Positions 50,255 through 60,288 are shown, numbered from the stretch's first letter. The stretch is DNA of 64,000 bases from JBGPTF01 sp041490445 (GCA_041490445.1 JBGPTF010000001.1:248001-312000), one strand, 5' to 3'. Program-made: numbers and translations. Notes: generated from the sequence alone by a model not told the origin.

Positions 50255-52933
50255 TTACGATGTGCGCGGATTGGACTTTTCGAGATTGATGTCCAGTTCT
50301 TTGACGGCCTTCTGGACGACCGACGCCTGGATCTGCCCCTCGCGCAAGAGTTCGACCAGGGTGGCGAGGGTGATGAAGCGCGCATCCACTTCGAAAAAGT
50401 CGCGGAGCGACGCGCGGCTTTCGCTGCGGCCGAAGCCGTCGGTGCCGAGCGAGACAAGCCGCCGCGGCATCCACTTGCTCACCAGATTCGGCAACGCCTT
50501 CAAGTAATCGGACGCGGCCACCAACACGCCGGGGGCATCGGCAAGGCATTGCGTGACGTACGGGATAAGCTGCTTTTCGGTGGAATGCAGCATGTTCCAG
50601 CGCTCGGTGTCGAGGCCGTCGTTGTAAAGCTGCTTGTAGCTGGTGACGCTCCAGACATCCGCAGCCACGCCAAACTTCTGATCGAGAATCTCCTGCGCCT
50701 GGAGGGCTTCGCGCAGGATGGCGCCGCTGCCGAAAAGCTGCGCGCGGAGCTTCGACTTCTTTTTCTCCGCAGTGCGAACGCGATACATGCCCTTCAGGAT
50801 GCCTTCCCTCGATCCTTCGGGCATCGGCGGCATCACGTAAGGCTCATTCATGACGGTGATGTAATAAAAGATGCTCTCGTTCTCCTTGTACATCCGGCGG
50901 ATGCCGTCCTGGATGATGACGGCGATTTCATAGGCGAAGGCCGGGTCGTAAGCCAACAGGTTGGGAACGGGAAGGGCGAGGACATGGCTGTTGCCGTCCT
51001 GGTGCTGGAGCCCCTCGCCGTTAAGCGTGGTGCGCCCGGACGTGCCACCGAGCAAAAAGCCGCGGCAGCGCATGTCAGCGGCGGCCCAGATGAGATCGGG
51101 GATGCGCTGGAAGCCGAACATGGAATAGAAAATGAAGAACGGAATCATGTTGATGCCGTGGGTGGCATAGGCCGAGCCCGCGGCGATGAAGGACGACATG
51201 GAGCCCGCTTCGGTTATTCCCTCTTCGAGGATCTGGCCGTCTTTGGCTTCCTTGTAATAAAGAAGGGTGTGGACATCGACGGGCTCGTAGAGCTGGCCGA
51301 CGCTCGAATAAATGCCGACCTGGCGGAAGAGGGACTCCATGCCGAAGGTGCGGGCTTCGTCAGGGACGATCGGCACAATCAGTTTTCCGATCTCCGGGTC
51401 GCGTAGCATGCGGTTGAGCATGCGCACGAATGCCATGGTCGTCGAAACTTCGCGGCCTTCGCTTCCTTCGGAGAATTCCTTGAACAATGCGTCGTGGTCC
51501 GCCACGAGGGGTTTGGCGCGGACCGAGCGCTTCGGCACGTAGCCGCCGAGTTCCTGGCGGCGCGCGCGCAGGTATTGGATTTCCGGGCTGTCGTCGGGCG
51601 GACGGTAGAAGGGCGCCTCGGCAACGTCATCGTCGCTGAGGGGAATGCCAAAGCGCGAGCGGAACAAGCGCAGCTCGTCTTCGTTCAGCTTCTTCTGCTG
51701 GTGGGTGATGTTCTTGCCTTCCCCGCTTTCCCCAAGGCCGTAGCCTTTGATGGTGCGGGCCAGAATTACGGTGGGCGAGCCTTTGTGATCGACCGCCGCC
51801 TTGTATGCGGCAAACACCTTGCGGGGATCATGCCCGCCGAGTCGCAGCCGGCGAAGGGCCTCATCCGGTATCGCCTCCACCAATTTCTGCAGGCGCGGAT
51901 CGCCGCCGAAGAAGTGCTGGCGAATGTAGGAGCCGGATTCGACAACGAACTTCTGGGCTTCACCGTCCAGCATCCCGCCCATGCGCTTGACGAGCAGATC
52001 GTCGGTGTCCAGCTCGAGGATCGGGTCCCAGTCGCCTCCCCAGATAACCTTGATGACATTCCAGCCAGCCCCGCGGAAGGCGGATTCGAGTTCCTGGATG
52101 ATCTGGCCGTTGCCGCGAACCGGACCGTCGAGCCGCTGCAAATTGCAGTTCACGACAAAAATCAGATTGTCGAGGTGCTCGCGAGCGGCCAGCGTGATGG
52201 CGCCAAGGCTCTCGGGCTCGTCCGTCTCACCGTCGCCAAGAAACGCCCACACCTTGGCGTCCGTGACGGGCTTGAGGCCGCGATCCTCGAGGTAGCGGTT
52301 GAAGCGAGCCTGGTAGATGGCCATGATCGGGCTGAGACCCATGGAGACGGTCGGAAATTCCCAGAATTCAGGCATCAGCCACGGGTGTGGATAGGAAGAC
52401 AGTCCGCCGCCGGGCTTTCGCTCGCGGCGGAAATTTTCCAATTGCTCGATGCTGATGCGGCCTTCGAGGAAGGCGCGGGCGTACACGCCGGGCGCCGCGT
52501 GCCCCTGAAAATAGACGGTGTCTCCCTCGAACGATTCGGAGCGGGCACGGAAGAAATGGTTGAAGCCGACTTCAAAAAGCGTTGCCGTGGAGGCGAACGT
52601 GGAGATGTGGCCTCCGATGTTGTACTCGACCCGGTTGGCGCGGACGACCATGGCAAGGGCGTTCCAGCGAACAAGGCTCTTGATGCGCCGCTCGATTTCC
52701 TGGTCGCCGGGAAAGACTGGCTGCTGGCGAACCGGAATGGTGTTTGCATAGGGAGTCCGGGCCGAAAAAGGGACCTCGACGCCGGCGACGGAAGCGTGTG
52801 AGCGCAGCCGCTCGAGAATATGGCTCACGACCTCGGCGCCGCTGTCCTTCAACACCGAGTCGAGCGACTCGACCCACTCCTGAATCTCCGCCTCTTCCGA
52901 CCAGGAAAGCCCTGTCAATATGCCTTCGCTCAT
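50255..52933 (-). CDS. aceE: Pyruvate dehydrogenase E1 component, homodimeric type
   Basis: An 892-aa AceE-type E1 that decarboxylates pyruvate with thiamine diphosphate. The TPP motif runs from LGDGETDEPES (~233-242) to NCN (~263). YNIGGHISTFAS, SYPHPWLMPEFWEFPTVSMG and the late PFFIFYSMFGFQRI are typical of the proteobacterial homodimeric E1, not the alpha2beta2 type. Length is normal. No E2 or E3 gene lies next to it; they must be elsewhere. Its stop is ~134 nt upstream of the riboswitch operon promoter on the same strand. Confidence 0.97.
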   Translation of the reverse strand: MSEGILTGLSWSEEAEIQEWVESLDSVLKDSGAEVVSHILERLRSHASVAGVEVPFSARTPYANTIPVRQQPVFPGDQEIERRIKSLVRWNALAMVVRANRVEYNIGGHISTFASTATLFEVGFNHFFRARSESFEGDTVYFQGHAAPGVYARAFLEGRISIEQLENFRRERKPGGGLSSYPHPWLMPEFWEFPTVSMGLSPIMAIYQARFNRYLEDRGLKPVTDAKVWAFLGDGETDEPESLGAITLAAREHLDNLIFVVNCNLQRLDGPVRGNGQIIQELESAFRGAGWNVIKVIWGGDWDPILELDTDDLLVKRMGGMLDGEAQKFVVESGSYIRQHFFGGDPRLQKLVEAIPDEALRRLRLGGHDPRKVFAAYKAAVDHKGSPTVILARTIKGYGLGESGEGKNITHQQKKLNEDELRLFRSRFGIPLSDDDVAEAPFYRPPDDSPEIQYLRARRQELGGYVPKRSVRAKPLVADHDALFKEFSEGSEGREVSTTMAFVRMLNRMLRDPEIGKLIVPIVPDEARTFGMESLFRQVGIYSSVGQLYEPVDVHTLLYYKEAKDGQILEEGITEAGSMSSFIAAGSAYATHGINMIPFFIFYSMFGFQRIPDLIWAAADMRCRGFLLGGTSGRTTLNGEGLQHQDGNSHVLALPVPNLLAYDPAFAYEIAVIIQDGIRRMYKENESIFYYITVMNEPYVMPPMPEGSREGILKGMYRVRTAEKKKSKLRAQLFGSGAILREALQAQEILDQKFGVAADVWSVTSYKQLYNDGLDTERWNMLHSTEKQLIPYVTQCLADAPGVLVAASDYLKALPNLVSKWMPRRLVSLGTDGFGRSESRASLRDFFEVDARFITLATLVELLREGQIQASVVQKAVKELDINLEKSNPRTS

Positions 52934-53162
52934 GATTTCTCTATGTTCCTCTATACTGGCCGACCGGGACGACCGCGGCCGTTCGTGTCAGCTCTCCAAT
53001 TGTTTGAACAAGAATAGGATACACCGCAAGACCGTTTTGCGCACAGCGCAGAAGAACGCGAGGACTTCCAACCCATTTCAGATCCCGGAGCGGCGGCGAG
53101 GAGCCGGGAATACTCAGGCGCCCTAGAAAGGTTTATACTCCCGCCTACCCAAGGAGGGTGCC

Positions 53163-53723
53163 ATGCGCCGACTTCTTACCGTATTGCTGTTTTTCACGCT
53201 CGGAGCGGTCACCACGCTTCGAGCGCAGACCCCGGCAAAGACCGACCCGATCAAGAGTGCCATGAGCGCCGGGCCGTCCTCGATCTCGGCTCACGCCACG
53301 ATCATGGACTGGAAGTTCAATGTGCTCCGGAAAGGGACGAACGGGTGGACGTGCCTGCCCGACCGGGAAGACACGCCGGGCAACGATCCTTGGTGCGTCA
53401 CCGAGCCCTGGCTGAATTTTCTGCGCGCGTACGTGAGCAAGACCGAACCGTCCTACACGGAGATCGGGATCGCGTACATGCTGATGGGAGATGCGCCCGT
53501 CAGCAACACGGATCCCTACGCCACGAAGCCGACGGACGCAAAAGATTGGGTAACCCACGTCGGTCCTCACATGATGATGTTGATTCCGAATCACGAGCTT
53601 CTGAAATCCATCTCGACAGATCACATGAATGGCGGACCGTGGGTCATGTGGCCGAACACGCCGTACGCGCACATCATGATCCCGATTGGAAGCCGCGGTC
53701 CGTCAAAAACAACGAAGCGCTAA
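53163..53723 (+). CDS. Exported protein of unknown function
   Basis: A 186-aa protein with a Sec signal peptide (LLTVLLFFTLGAVTTLRAQ). AAGGAGG precedes the ATG by five bases. The mature part contains GTNGWTCLPDRED, CVTEPWLNFL, EIGIAYMLMGDAPVSNTDPY and THVGPHMMMLIPNHELL, with two Cys that could form a disulfide. I have seen this pattern in conserved soil-bacterial proteins without a function. It converges with the P-type ATPase gene. Confidence 0.8.
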   Translation: MRRLLTVLLFFTLGAVTTLRAQTPAKTDPIKSAMSAGPSSISAHATIMDWKFNVLRKGTNGWTCLPDREDTPGNDPWCVTEPWLNFLRAYVSKTEPSYTEIGIAYMLMGDAPVSNTDPYATKPTDAKDWVTHVGPHMMMLIPNHELLKSISTDHMNGGPWVMWPNTPYAHIMIPIGSRGPSKTTKR

Positions 53724-53836
53724 CCGGCTGCGGAGCAGCTCGGTTTTGGCCCTTCTCTTGAGGTCCTGGCGATTTGATGCCGCCGGCGCCGGAAGATTTC
53801 AACTGCAAGCGCTTGCAACAGTCGCCGCTTGGACTC

Positions 53837-53865
53837 TTCGCGTCCCGGCCTAGCCGGGGCGCGAA
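53837..53865. terminator. Strong hairpin, probable bidirectional terminator
   Basis: TTCGCG-T-CCCGGC-CTA-GCCGGG-G-CGCGAA, arms of 6+6 bp around one mismatch. It lies between the convergent exported-protein and P-type ATPase genes. No T run follows on either strand, so factor-independent stopping is not certain. The CCCGGC/GCCGGG core is shared with the repeat at 18511-18542. Confidence 0.5.
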
Positions 53866-53906
53866 GAATGGCATGAAGGCGGGGCTTTTTCAGCACCTCT
53901 ATACGA

Positions 53907-56732
53907 TCAGGCCCGCCCGTTCTGGGGTTTACGCCGCTCGGTCGGGCCGTACATGACGCGCTTTCGCAATTCTTCCATGAGCAAGAGCAGGGGGCCAAAT
54001 GTCCCCAGCAACAACCAATGCACCGGCCCGAGTGGGTGCAGCCCAAAGATATCCCGCAGTGGAGGCACATACATCAACGACAGCAATAAGAGGAGCTCGA
54101 CCCCGATTCCCGCGAGAAGCATCCGATTACTCGTCCATCCCGGCCTGAAGGCCGACTGCCGATTGCTTCGACAAGCAAACACGTTTCCGATTTGACCGAA
54201 AACAATCCCTGCCAAAGACATTGTTGTTGCCTGCAAGTAGATCTTTCCGCTTGCGACGAGCGGCATTCCCGGCCGCCAGCCACTGACCCAATACACAAAG
54301 AAGTAGCCGCTCAAAGAGAGCACCGCTTCGATCAAACCGAGCCAAGCGTAGGCTCGCAGCAGTGTCGGAAGACTGAGAAGTCTCTCGCGCCGCGAGCGGG
54401 GTGGCCGTCGCATCACTCCCGGCTCAGACCGTTCCGCCCCGAGGGCCAGCGCCGGCACCATGTCGGTCCCCAGATCCACTGCTAACACCTGCATGACCGT
54501 CAGTGGCAGGGGTATGCGAAACAGGACAAACGCGATAAACGGAACCGCCTCGGCGATATTGCTCGCGAAAATGTAGGTGACGAACTTGCGGACATTGTCA
54601 TAGACGGTCCGACCCTCTTCGACGGCGGCAACGATACTCGCAAAGTTGTCATCGCTAAGAACCATGTCCGCTGCTTCCCGCGCGACGTCGGTGCCCGTCT
54701 CTCCCATGGCAACGCCAATGTCGGCACGCTTCAGGGCTGGGGCATCGTTCACGCCGTCGCCCGTCACGGCGACTATTTCTCCGCGATGCTGATAGATCTT
54801 TACGAGCCGCAACTTATGTTCCGGGGTGACGCGCGCGAATAGCAGATCCTTGCGCTCGACGACCGCCGCAATACTCATTTCGTCCAGATGGTCCAGCTGA
54901 TCTCCAGTGACGATGTTAGGCTCGCCTTCGAATAAACCGATCTCGCGGCCGATGGCGGCGGCCGTCAGACCGCTGTCCCCGGTAACCATCACGACGCGAA
55001 TGCCGGCCTCGCGGCATGCGGCCACCGCGGCGGGAACTTCAACCCTCGGCGGGTCTTCCATGGCCACCAACCCGAGAAAGGTGAGTTCTCGCTCGACTTC
55101 TCCGGCCGGCCAGCCGCTGGGACCGTGCAGTTCCGCAGGGACGCGGCGCGTTGCAACGGCTAATACTCGAAGCCCTTTCCGTGCCAGCCTGTCGTGTTCC
55201 GTTTGGACTGTCGAGCGAAATCGATCATCGAGAGGTTTTGATTCGTTTCCCCAGCGAATGGCGGCGCACCGCGGCAGGATTTCGCTGGCTGCGCCCTTGA
55301 CGCAGGCGACCAGGGCGCCATCAATCTGTTGGATCGTCGTCATTCGCTTGCGAACGGAATCAAAGGGCAGCTCGGCCAGCCGAGGCCAAAGGGTCATTTT
55401 TTCCGGCAAGAGGCCGATCTTCGCCGCGGCCACCAGGAGGGCAGCTTCAGTGGGATCACCAAGAATGGTACATTTCTTTCTGTCCCCGTGGGGGGGAAGC
55501 AAGCGCGCGTCACAGCAGAGCGCCGCAGTGCGCAGCAGCTCAAGGAGCAGGTTGGCGTCCCCTTCAGTGTCCGGCACGGGCTCGATTTTCCCGTCCACTT
55601 CGTAACCCCTGCCGGAAGCAAGATAAGTGATTCCCTCCGCCCAAACCTCTCGCACGGTCATTTCGTTTTCTGTGAGTGTCCCAGTCTTATCAGTCAGGAT
55701 GACCGTCGTGGCGCCCAGAGTCTCGACGGCCGAGAGCCGCTTCACCAGCGCCCGTCGGCTGGCCATGCGCCGGACGCCGAGTGCCAGAGAGAGCGTGAGC
55801 GTCGGCAGCATTCCTTCCGGAACATTGGCGACGATGATTCCCACGGCAAACAGAAATCCCGGCACCGCCGACAGCCCGCCGACCCTAGTGCCCAAGAAGA
55901 AGAATAGAACTCCCATCGCAACTGCCAGGAGAGTCACAACCCAAGTAACCTGTCGGAGCTCGATTTCAAGCGGGCTGGGGCGCTGCTTCTGCGCCTGCGT
56001 CAGTTCCGCGATGCGGCCGAACTCCGTGTGCGTACCAATGGCATAGGCGATTGCCTCCCCAAGACCTCCTACGACCGTCGTCCCAGCGAAGATAAGATTG
56101 GGCAGCATGATCGCTGCGCGACCAGAAGTTTTCGATGGTTCGGCGGAGCGAAGCGTAGGCCGAGACTCGCCCGTCAAGGAAGACATGTCCAGTCGCAGCC
56201 GCTCTGACGCCACGATGCGTGCGTCCGCCGGTACCGAATCCCCTTCGCGCAGGATGAGCAGATCACCGGGCACCACTTCCGCCATGGGAATCTGCATTTC
56301 CTGTCCCTGGCGGCGCACGGTCGCGTGGCGCGGCAAGAGGGCTTCGAGGGCTTCCACGGCTCGTTCGGCCTGAAATTCCCGCCAGTAGCTGAAAAGGCCG
56401 TTGACCAGAACTACCGCGAGGATGGCATAAGCCAGTTGTGGCATCCCGGCGAGCCAAGCCAGCGCCGCAGCCGACCAGAGAAGTAGTGCAAAAAAGTGCA
56501 GGAAGTTTGCGGCGAGCTCGAAATACCAGGGGCGTCTTCGAGCGCGAGGGAATGAATTGGGACCGAAAGCAGCCAGGCGGCGAGAAGCGTCCGATGGAGA
56601 AAGGCCGTCCCGGCTGCTGCCGATCTGGGTGAGGAGGACGTCGACCGTGAGACTCGCCCAGTGCGCGGGAGTCTTTTCGAGCGGCGACCGCTCCGTTTCC
56701 GATGCACTTGGCAATCTGGACTCGCCTGCCAT
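53907..56732 (-). CDS. P2-type cation-transporting ATPase
   Basis: A 941-aa P-type ATPase. Motifs: TGES (187-190), PEG in VANVPEGMLPTLTLSLALGV read in two pieces (305-307), DKTGTLT with phosphorylated Asp348, KGAASE (nucleotide site), MVTGD and GDGVNDAPALK. Ten membrane segments are expected: two before TGES, two around PEG and six at the C terminus. The PEG form of M4 and the long C-terminal membrane domain fit the Ca2+ or Na+/K+-like P2 branch rather than heavy-metal P1B pumps; there is no N-terminal CxxC domain. The ion cannot be assigned by eye. Confidence 0.95.
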   Translation of the reverse strand: MAGESRLPSASETERSPLEKTPAHWASLTVDVLLTQIGSSRDGLSPSDASRRLAAFGPNSFPRARRRPWYFELAANFLHFFALLLWSAAALAWLAGMPQLAYAILAVVLVNGLFSYWREFQAERAVEALEALLPRHATVRRQGQEMQIPMAEVVPGDLLILREGDSVPADARIVASERLRLDMSSLTGESRPTLRSAEPSKTSGRAAIMLPNLIFAGTTVVGGLGEAIAYAIGTHTEFGRIAELTQAQKQRPSPLEIELRQVTWVVTLLAVAMGVLFFFLGTRVGGLSAVPGFLFAVGIIVANVPEGMLPTLTLSLALGVRRMASRRALVKRLSAVETLGATTVILTDKTGTLTENEMTVREVWAEGITYLASGRGYEVDGKIEPVPDTEGDANLLLELLRTAALCCDARLLPPHGDRKKCTILGDPTEAALLVAAAKIGLLPEKMTLWPRLAELPFDSVRKRMTTIQQIDGALVACVKGAASEILPRCAAIRWGNESKPLDDRFRSTVQTEHDRLARKGLRVLAVATRRVPAELHGPSGWPAGEVERELTFLGLVAMEDPPRVEVPAAVAACREAGIRVVMVTGDSGLTAAAIGREIGLFEGEPNIVTGDQLDHLDEMSIAAVVERKDLLFARVTPEHKLRLVKIYQHRGEIVAVTGDGVNDAPALKRADIGVAMGETGTDVAREAADMVLSDDNFASIVAAVEEGRTVYDNVRKFVTYIFASNIAEAVPFIAFVLFRIPLPLTVMQVLAVDLGTDMVPALALGAERSEPGVMRRPPRSRRERLLSLPTLLRAYAWLGLIEAVLSLSGYFFVYWVSGWRPGMPLVASGKIYLQATTMSLAGIVFGQIGNVFACRSNRQSAFRPGWTSNRMLLAGIGVELLLLLSLMYVPPLRDIFGLHPLGPVHWLLLGTFGPLLLLMEELRKRVMYGPTERRKPQNGRA

Positions 56733-56787
56733 CGCCGACCCTCACCCGATGGACCGCACCAATCCTAATACTTCCACCGTCTTGCTC

Positions 56788-56931
56788 CTACTGGTCTGAA
56801 TCGGCTCTCCGTGAGGGTTCCCGGGCGTCGTGCAATGCCTGATAGGTGTCGATCTCAGACCATCTCACCAACAACCGGCGCGATAGTGTCGGGTCGCTGT
56901 CCTGGAAGGGGGATTTCGTAAGAACGATCAT
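56788..56931 (-). CDS. Possible 47-codon ORF
   Basis: A short frame MIVLTKSPFQDSDPTLSRRL onward, ending RRADSDQ. It starts 11 nt after the stop of the FtsX-like permease and lies in the gap before the P-type ATPase. There is no ribosome binding site and no recognisable motif. I list it only because position and residue mix (charged and hydrophobic, no low complexity) are compatible with a real small gene. Confidence 0.2.
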   Translation of the reverse strand: MIVLTKSPFQDSDPTLSRRLLVRWSEIDTYQALHDAREPSRRADSDQ

Positions 56932-56942
56932 GAGATGAGGGG

Positions 56943-58202
56943 CTACTCGTAACGCAGGGCTTCGACGGGATCCAGCCGCGCGGCTTTCACGGCGGGATAC
57001 ATGCCGAAGAAAAGGCCAACACTCATCGAAACGGCAACGGAGAGCACGATTGCCCAGAGCGGCACGATCGAAGGCAGCTTCGGCACCAGGGCGTTGATCA
57101 ATAGGCTGATGCCCATCCCGAGCAAGACGCCGATGACTCCGCCCGCACCGGTGAGCACCATGGCTTCGGTGAGAAATTGCCAGATGACATCGCGTTTGCG
57201 CGCGCCGATGGCTTTTCGCACTCCAATCTCGCGCGTCCGCTGTGTGACGGACATCAGCATGATGTTCATCACGCCGACCCCTCCCACCAGCAACCCGATC
57301 GAACTGACCACGGAGATGAGCAGCGCCACCGAAGCTGTGATCTGGCGGAACTGATCGGCGATCTCTTTGGCGCTCGAGATTCCGAAGTTGTCGCGCTTGT
57401 CGTTAGGAACATTCCGGCGGCGCCGCAGCACGCCGCGGACTTCGTCCTCGGCTTCCGACATGAGGCCGGGATAGGCCACAGCGCCGATCAGATTCTCATC
57501 GTCGGCGGGGTTATGTTTTCGATAGGTGCGGTAAGGGACCAGCACTTCCTTGTCCGCGGATTGATCCTTGACCAGTTGGCCTTTGCGCGGCGCGAGTACC
57601 CCGATCACTTCGTAGGTGTTGCCGCCAACCTCGACGGGTTTGCCCAACGGGTCCTCATCCGGGTAGAGCGCCTTCTGGAGGTCGGGGCCGATGAGAGCGA
57701 CGTCGGAACGGTGCAGGTTTTCCGCTTCGGTGAAGAAGCGGCCTCGCTCCGGATTGGAATTGAAAACCTCCTCGGTGGCCGGGAGCGTCCCGGAATAATT
57801 CACGCCAGCGACTTCCTTGTTGCGATAGCGGGCCGTGACAGGCCCCCGACCGGGGCCGGCTGCGATTCGAGGAAATACGCTGGCGGTCACCATCCGCACC
57901 GCCGGACAGAGTTGCTGGATCGCTTCCGCGTCCTCCAGCGTCAGAGGCTTGCGCGCCCGCTCCTCCGGGGAGAGGCGGCCGGTGTGGATGCCGGGGTCAA
58001 ACCGGAAGATGAAGAGGGTTTCAGACCCGTAGTCGCTCAGGTAGGAATTCACATCGTCGTAAACGCCGACCAGAATGGAGGCCACCGAGAGCAGCGCCGT
58101 GATTCCGATGACCACGCCGAGCACGGTGAGAAACGAGCGCATCTTGTTCTCGCGCAGCGTGGTCAGGGCCATCTGAGCGTTCTCGGTGATGTGAATTCGC
58201 AT
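56943..58202 (-). CDS. MacB/FtsX-like ABC permease
   Basis: A 419-aa permease. N-terminal membrane segment MRSFLTVLGVVIGITALLSV, a large MacB periplasmic core domain (residues ~45-270, with DVALIGPDLQKALYPDEDPLGK), and three C-terminal spans in the FtsX fold (VGGVGVMNIMLMSVTQRTREIGVRKAIGARK read in parts). FtsX-type permeases do mechanotransmission or export rather than simple transport. It is the second gene of a pair with the paralogue at 58220. No ATPase gene is adjacent. Confidence 0.92.
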   Translation of the reverse strand: MRIHITENAQMALTTLRENKMRSFLTVLGVVIGITALLSVASILVGVYDDVNSYLSDYGSETLFIFRFDPGIHTGRLSPEERARKPLTLEDAEAIQQLCPAVRMVTASVFPRIAAGPGRGPVTARYRNKEVAGVNYSGTLPATEEVFNSNPERGRFFTEAENLHRSDVALIGPDLQKALYPDEDPLGKPVEVGGNTYEVIGVLAPRKGQLVKDQSADKEVLVPYRTYRKHNPADDENLIGAVAYPGLMSEAEDEVRGVLRRRRNVPNDKRDNFGISSAKEIADQFRQITASVALLISVVSSIGLLVGGVGVMNIMLMSVTQRTREIGVRKAIGARKRDVIWQFLTEAMVLTGAGGVIGVLLGMGISLLINALVPKLPSIVPLWAIVLSVAVSMSVGLFFGMYPAVKAARLDPVEALRYE

Positions 58203-58219
58203 TGCGATCTCTCCGCCCG

Positions 58220-59455
58220 CTACAATTCAAAACGCAGCGCTTCAATCGGATCCAGCCGCGCGGCTTTCTGCGCCGGATACACGCCGAAGAACAGGCCGAC
58301 GGCGGCCGAAATCACCTCGGCGAGGACCACCGCGGTAATCGGCACCCGCATCGGCACCGAAGTTGTCGTAGTCACGAGGCCGGAAATGGAGTAGGCCACG
58401 ATCACTCCGATGGCCCCGCCCACCGCCGCCATCACGGAAGCTTCCACCAGAAATTGCAGCAGGATGTCGCGGCGGCGCGCGCCGAGCGATTTGCGGATGC
58501 CGATCTCTCGCGTCCGCTCGGTCACCGACGCCAGCATGACGTTCATGATCACCGCGCCGCCAATGACCAGGAAGACCGAAACCACGCCGACCATGGCCAT
58601 TGCGATCACGCCGGTGAGCTGCTTCCAGAGGTCCATCAGCGTGGCGGAGTCGAGAATGCCGAAGGAGTCCGTCTCACCAGGATGCAGATGGCGGCGCGCG
58701 CGCATCAAGACCCGCACCTCATCCTGCGTGCGCGACATCCAGTCCGCTCCGCGCGCCTGCACGTTGATGAATACTCCCCGGCCGGCCCCGTAGATTTTGA
58801 GATAGGTCTGGATGGGAATGTAAACGAAATTATCCTGCGACTGGCCCAGCACGGTGCCGATACTCTTCGCCACGCCCACCACCTGGAACGGCCGGCCGCT
58901 GATGAGCAATTCGCGCCCCACCGGATCCAGGCCCGGGAAAAGCTTCGTGGCCAGATCGGCGCCGATGAACGCCACCATGGCGCGATGTTCTTCGTCACCA
59001 TCAGAGATGTACCGGCCGTCGGTTGGTTCTTCCACGTCGATCTCCGCCATGTTGGGGGTCACGCCGCGGATGTTGGTGTCGTCGATGCTTTGTGTCCCCA
59101 CGCGAGTCTGTCCGGAAGTGCGAACCTCGGCGCCGACGCGGAGGGGCAGCTTCAGGTCGTCCCGCAGAGCCGTGTAGTCATCCCAGGTAACGATCTTGTT
59201 GCGCCGCGTCGCTTTGACGAACTCTTCCACCTCGGTGATGATGGGGAAGCGAGTCACCAGGAACACGTTCGACCCGAGATTGGCTACGCGGTCAGCGATG
59301 TAGCGGTTGACGCCGGAAATCAGGGCGATCACCACAATCAGGGTCGAGACCGAAAGGATTATTCCCAGCAGCATGAGGAACGAGCGGAGTTTATGCGAAC
59401 GCAACGTTTCGAGCGCCATACTGATCGGCTCTCGAAGCGGCAGACCGTGCCTCAT
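58220..59455 (-). CDS. MacB/FtsX-like ABC permease (paralogue)
   Basis: A 411-aa permease with the same layout: N-terminal span LRSFLMLLGIILSVSTLIVV, periplasmic core, and the C-terminal block GAVIMNVMLASVTERTREIG, IRKSLGARRRDILLQFLVEA. It shares the terminal PAQKAARLDPIEALRFE motif with its neighbour. I chose ATG 59455 (MRHGLPLREPISMALETLRSHK) because GGAGA lies seven bases upstream; an upstream extension of 51 codons is Arg/Ser-rich. The two genes are 17 nt apart and probably form a heterodimeric permease. The ATPase must be encoded elsewhere. Confidence 0.93.
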   Translation of the reverse strand: MRHGLPLREPISMALETLRSHKLRSFLMLLGIILSVSTLIVVIALISGVNRYIADRVANLGSNVFLVTRFPIITEVEEFVKATRRNKIVTWDDYTALRDDLKLPLRVGAEVRTSGQTRVGTQSIDDTNIRGVTPNMAEIDVEEPTDGRYISDGDEEHRAMVAFIGADLATKLFPGLDPVGRELLISGRPFQVVGVAKSIGTVLGQSQDNFVYIPIQTYLKIYGAGRGVFINVQARGADWMSRTQDEVRVLMRARRHLHPGETDSFGILDSATLMDLWKQLTGVIAMAMVGVVSVFLVIGGAVIMNVMLASVTERTREIGIRKSLGARRRDILLQFLVEASVMAAVGGAIGVIVAYSISGLVTTTTSVPMRVPITAVVLAEVISAAVGLFFGVYPAQKAARLDPIEALRFEL

Positions 59456-59844
59456 GCGCAGTTCTCCACACTCTCTCTTACGCACCGGCCCGCGAGAAGG
59501 TTTCCTGCCGCGAAGCGAAGGGAGCAGAATTCCGAGCACGGAAAAACGATGCGGGCTCGACCGGGCTGTTGGTGGTCTCCATGATGCGGAGTTTTCCAAC
59601 CGCCTCACGCCGAGAACGTTTTACGCGAAGACAGAGCCTTCCGGACGCAGAAATGCCTCAATCTGCGGTTCGGGAGCCCATGTCACTTCATCCACTTGGA
59701 CTTGTTAAGTTGCTTTGCCGCCTGTTTGGCGCTTGTGGTTCGTGCGGGGTTCTCGATGTCTTGATTATCCCTATCGAAGACTTCTTGCACGACCCCAGCG
59801 ATTTCACTTGGGCTTGCTGACCTCGACGGGGTGTACAACTGCTT
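59456..59844. other. Gene-free spacer at the left edge of the island
   Basis: No gene is seen in this stretch. Frames are short and lack motifs. It holds the leader of the leftward permease pair at its left end. Its right end borders the small genes of the tRNA-proximal island. Confidence 0.4.
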
Positions 59845-60060
59845 CTAGTCTTCCAAAATTGGCTTCTTCTGTCTCGCCTCAAACGGCCTCCCTCTCAAGA
59901 ATCCGTGAACCGGGCAATGGAATTGCCATGAGGTATTCAGCACTTCCGGCAATGTCAAGGCGAGGTTTCGTCTGAGCACCCACTTGGAACGAAAGCAGCG
60001 CAGGCAGACAAACCGAAGGTAGTAGTCTCGCCCCGTGATCCTGTGGAAGGATTGTGTCAT
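59845..60060 (-). CDS. Small putative zinc-binding protein
   Basis: A 71-aa frame with CLRC near residue 19 and HCPVHG near residue 49, spaced for a zinc ribbon, plus ITGRDYYLRFVCLRCFRSKW before and LPEVLNTSWQFHCPVHGFLR after (each given in part). The Cys/His pattern and its Trp-Gln-Phe stretch make it plausible as a gene. It has no ribosome binding site at ATG 60060, and an in-frame stop lies ten codons upstream. I do not recognise a function. Confidence 0.5.
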   Translation of the reverse strand: MTQSFHRITGRDYYLRFVCLRCFRSKWVLRRNLALTLPEVLNTSWQFHCPVHGFLRGRPFEARQKKPILED

Positions 60061-60083
60061 GAAACCAAAGGACTTCTTGCCGT

Positions 60084-60272
60084 TCAGGGGAGATCATCGC
60101 GCTTTCCGGGCCAACTCACGAAAAGCGCGACGAGCAAGACCAAAGCCATCGCGCTGTTGAGCAAGGCCAAGAAAGATCTCTGCCGAAACAAAACGTAAGA
60201 CTCCCGAGAGTTGAGGAGAATGAGGACCAACAGTGCAATCCTCTGCCAAAAGACACCCCGCACGATTCTCAC
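60084..60272 (-). CDS. Possible small membrane protein
   Basis: A 62-aa frame with two hydrophobic segments (RIALLVLILLNS and LNSAMALVLLVALFVSW) and a charged tail GKRDDLP. It ends 23 nt before the small zinc-binding gene on the same strand. It is divergent from the ribbon-helix-helix-like gene, with an inverted repeat between. There is no strong ribosome binding site and no known family, so this is tentative. Confidence 0.3.
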   Translation of the reverse strand: MRIVRGVFWQRIALLVLILLNSRESYVLFRQRSFLALLNSAMALVLLVALFVSWPGKRDDLP

Positions 60273-60288
60273 TTTACGTCCTCAACGT

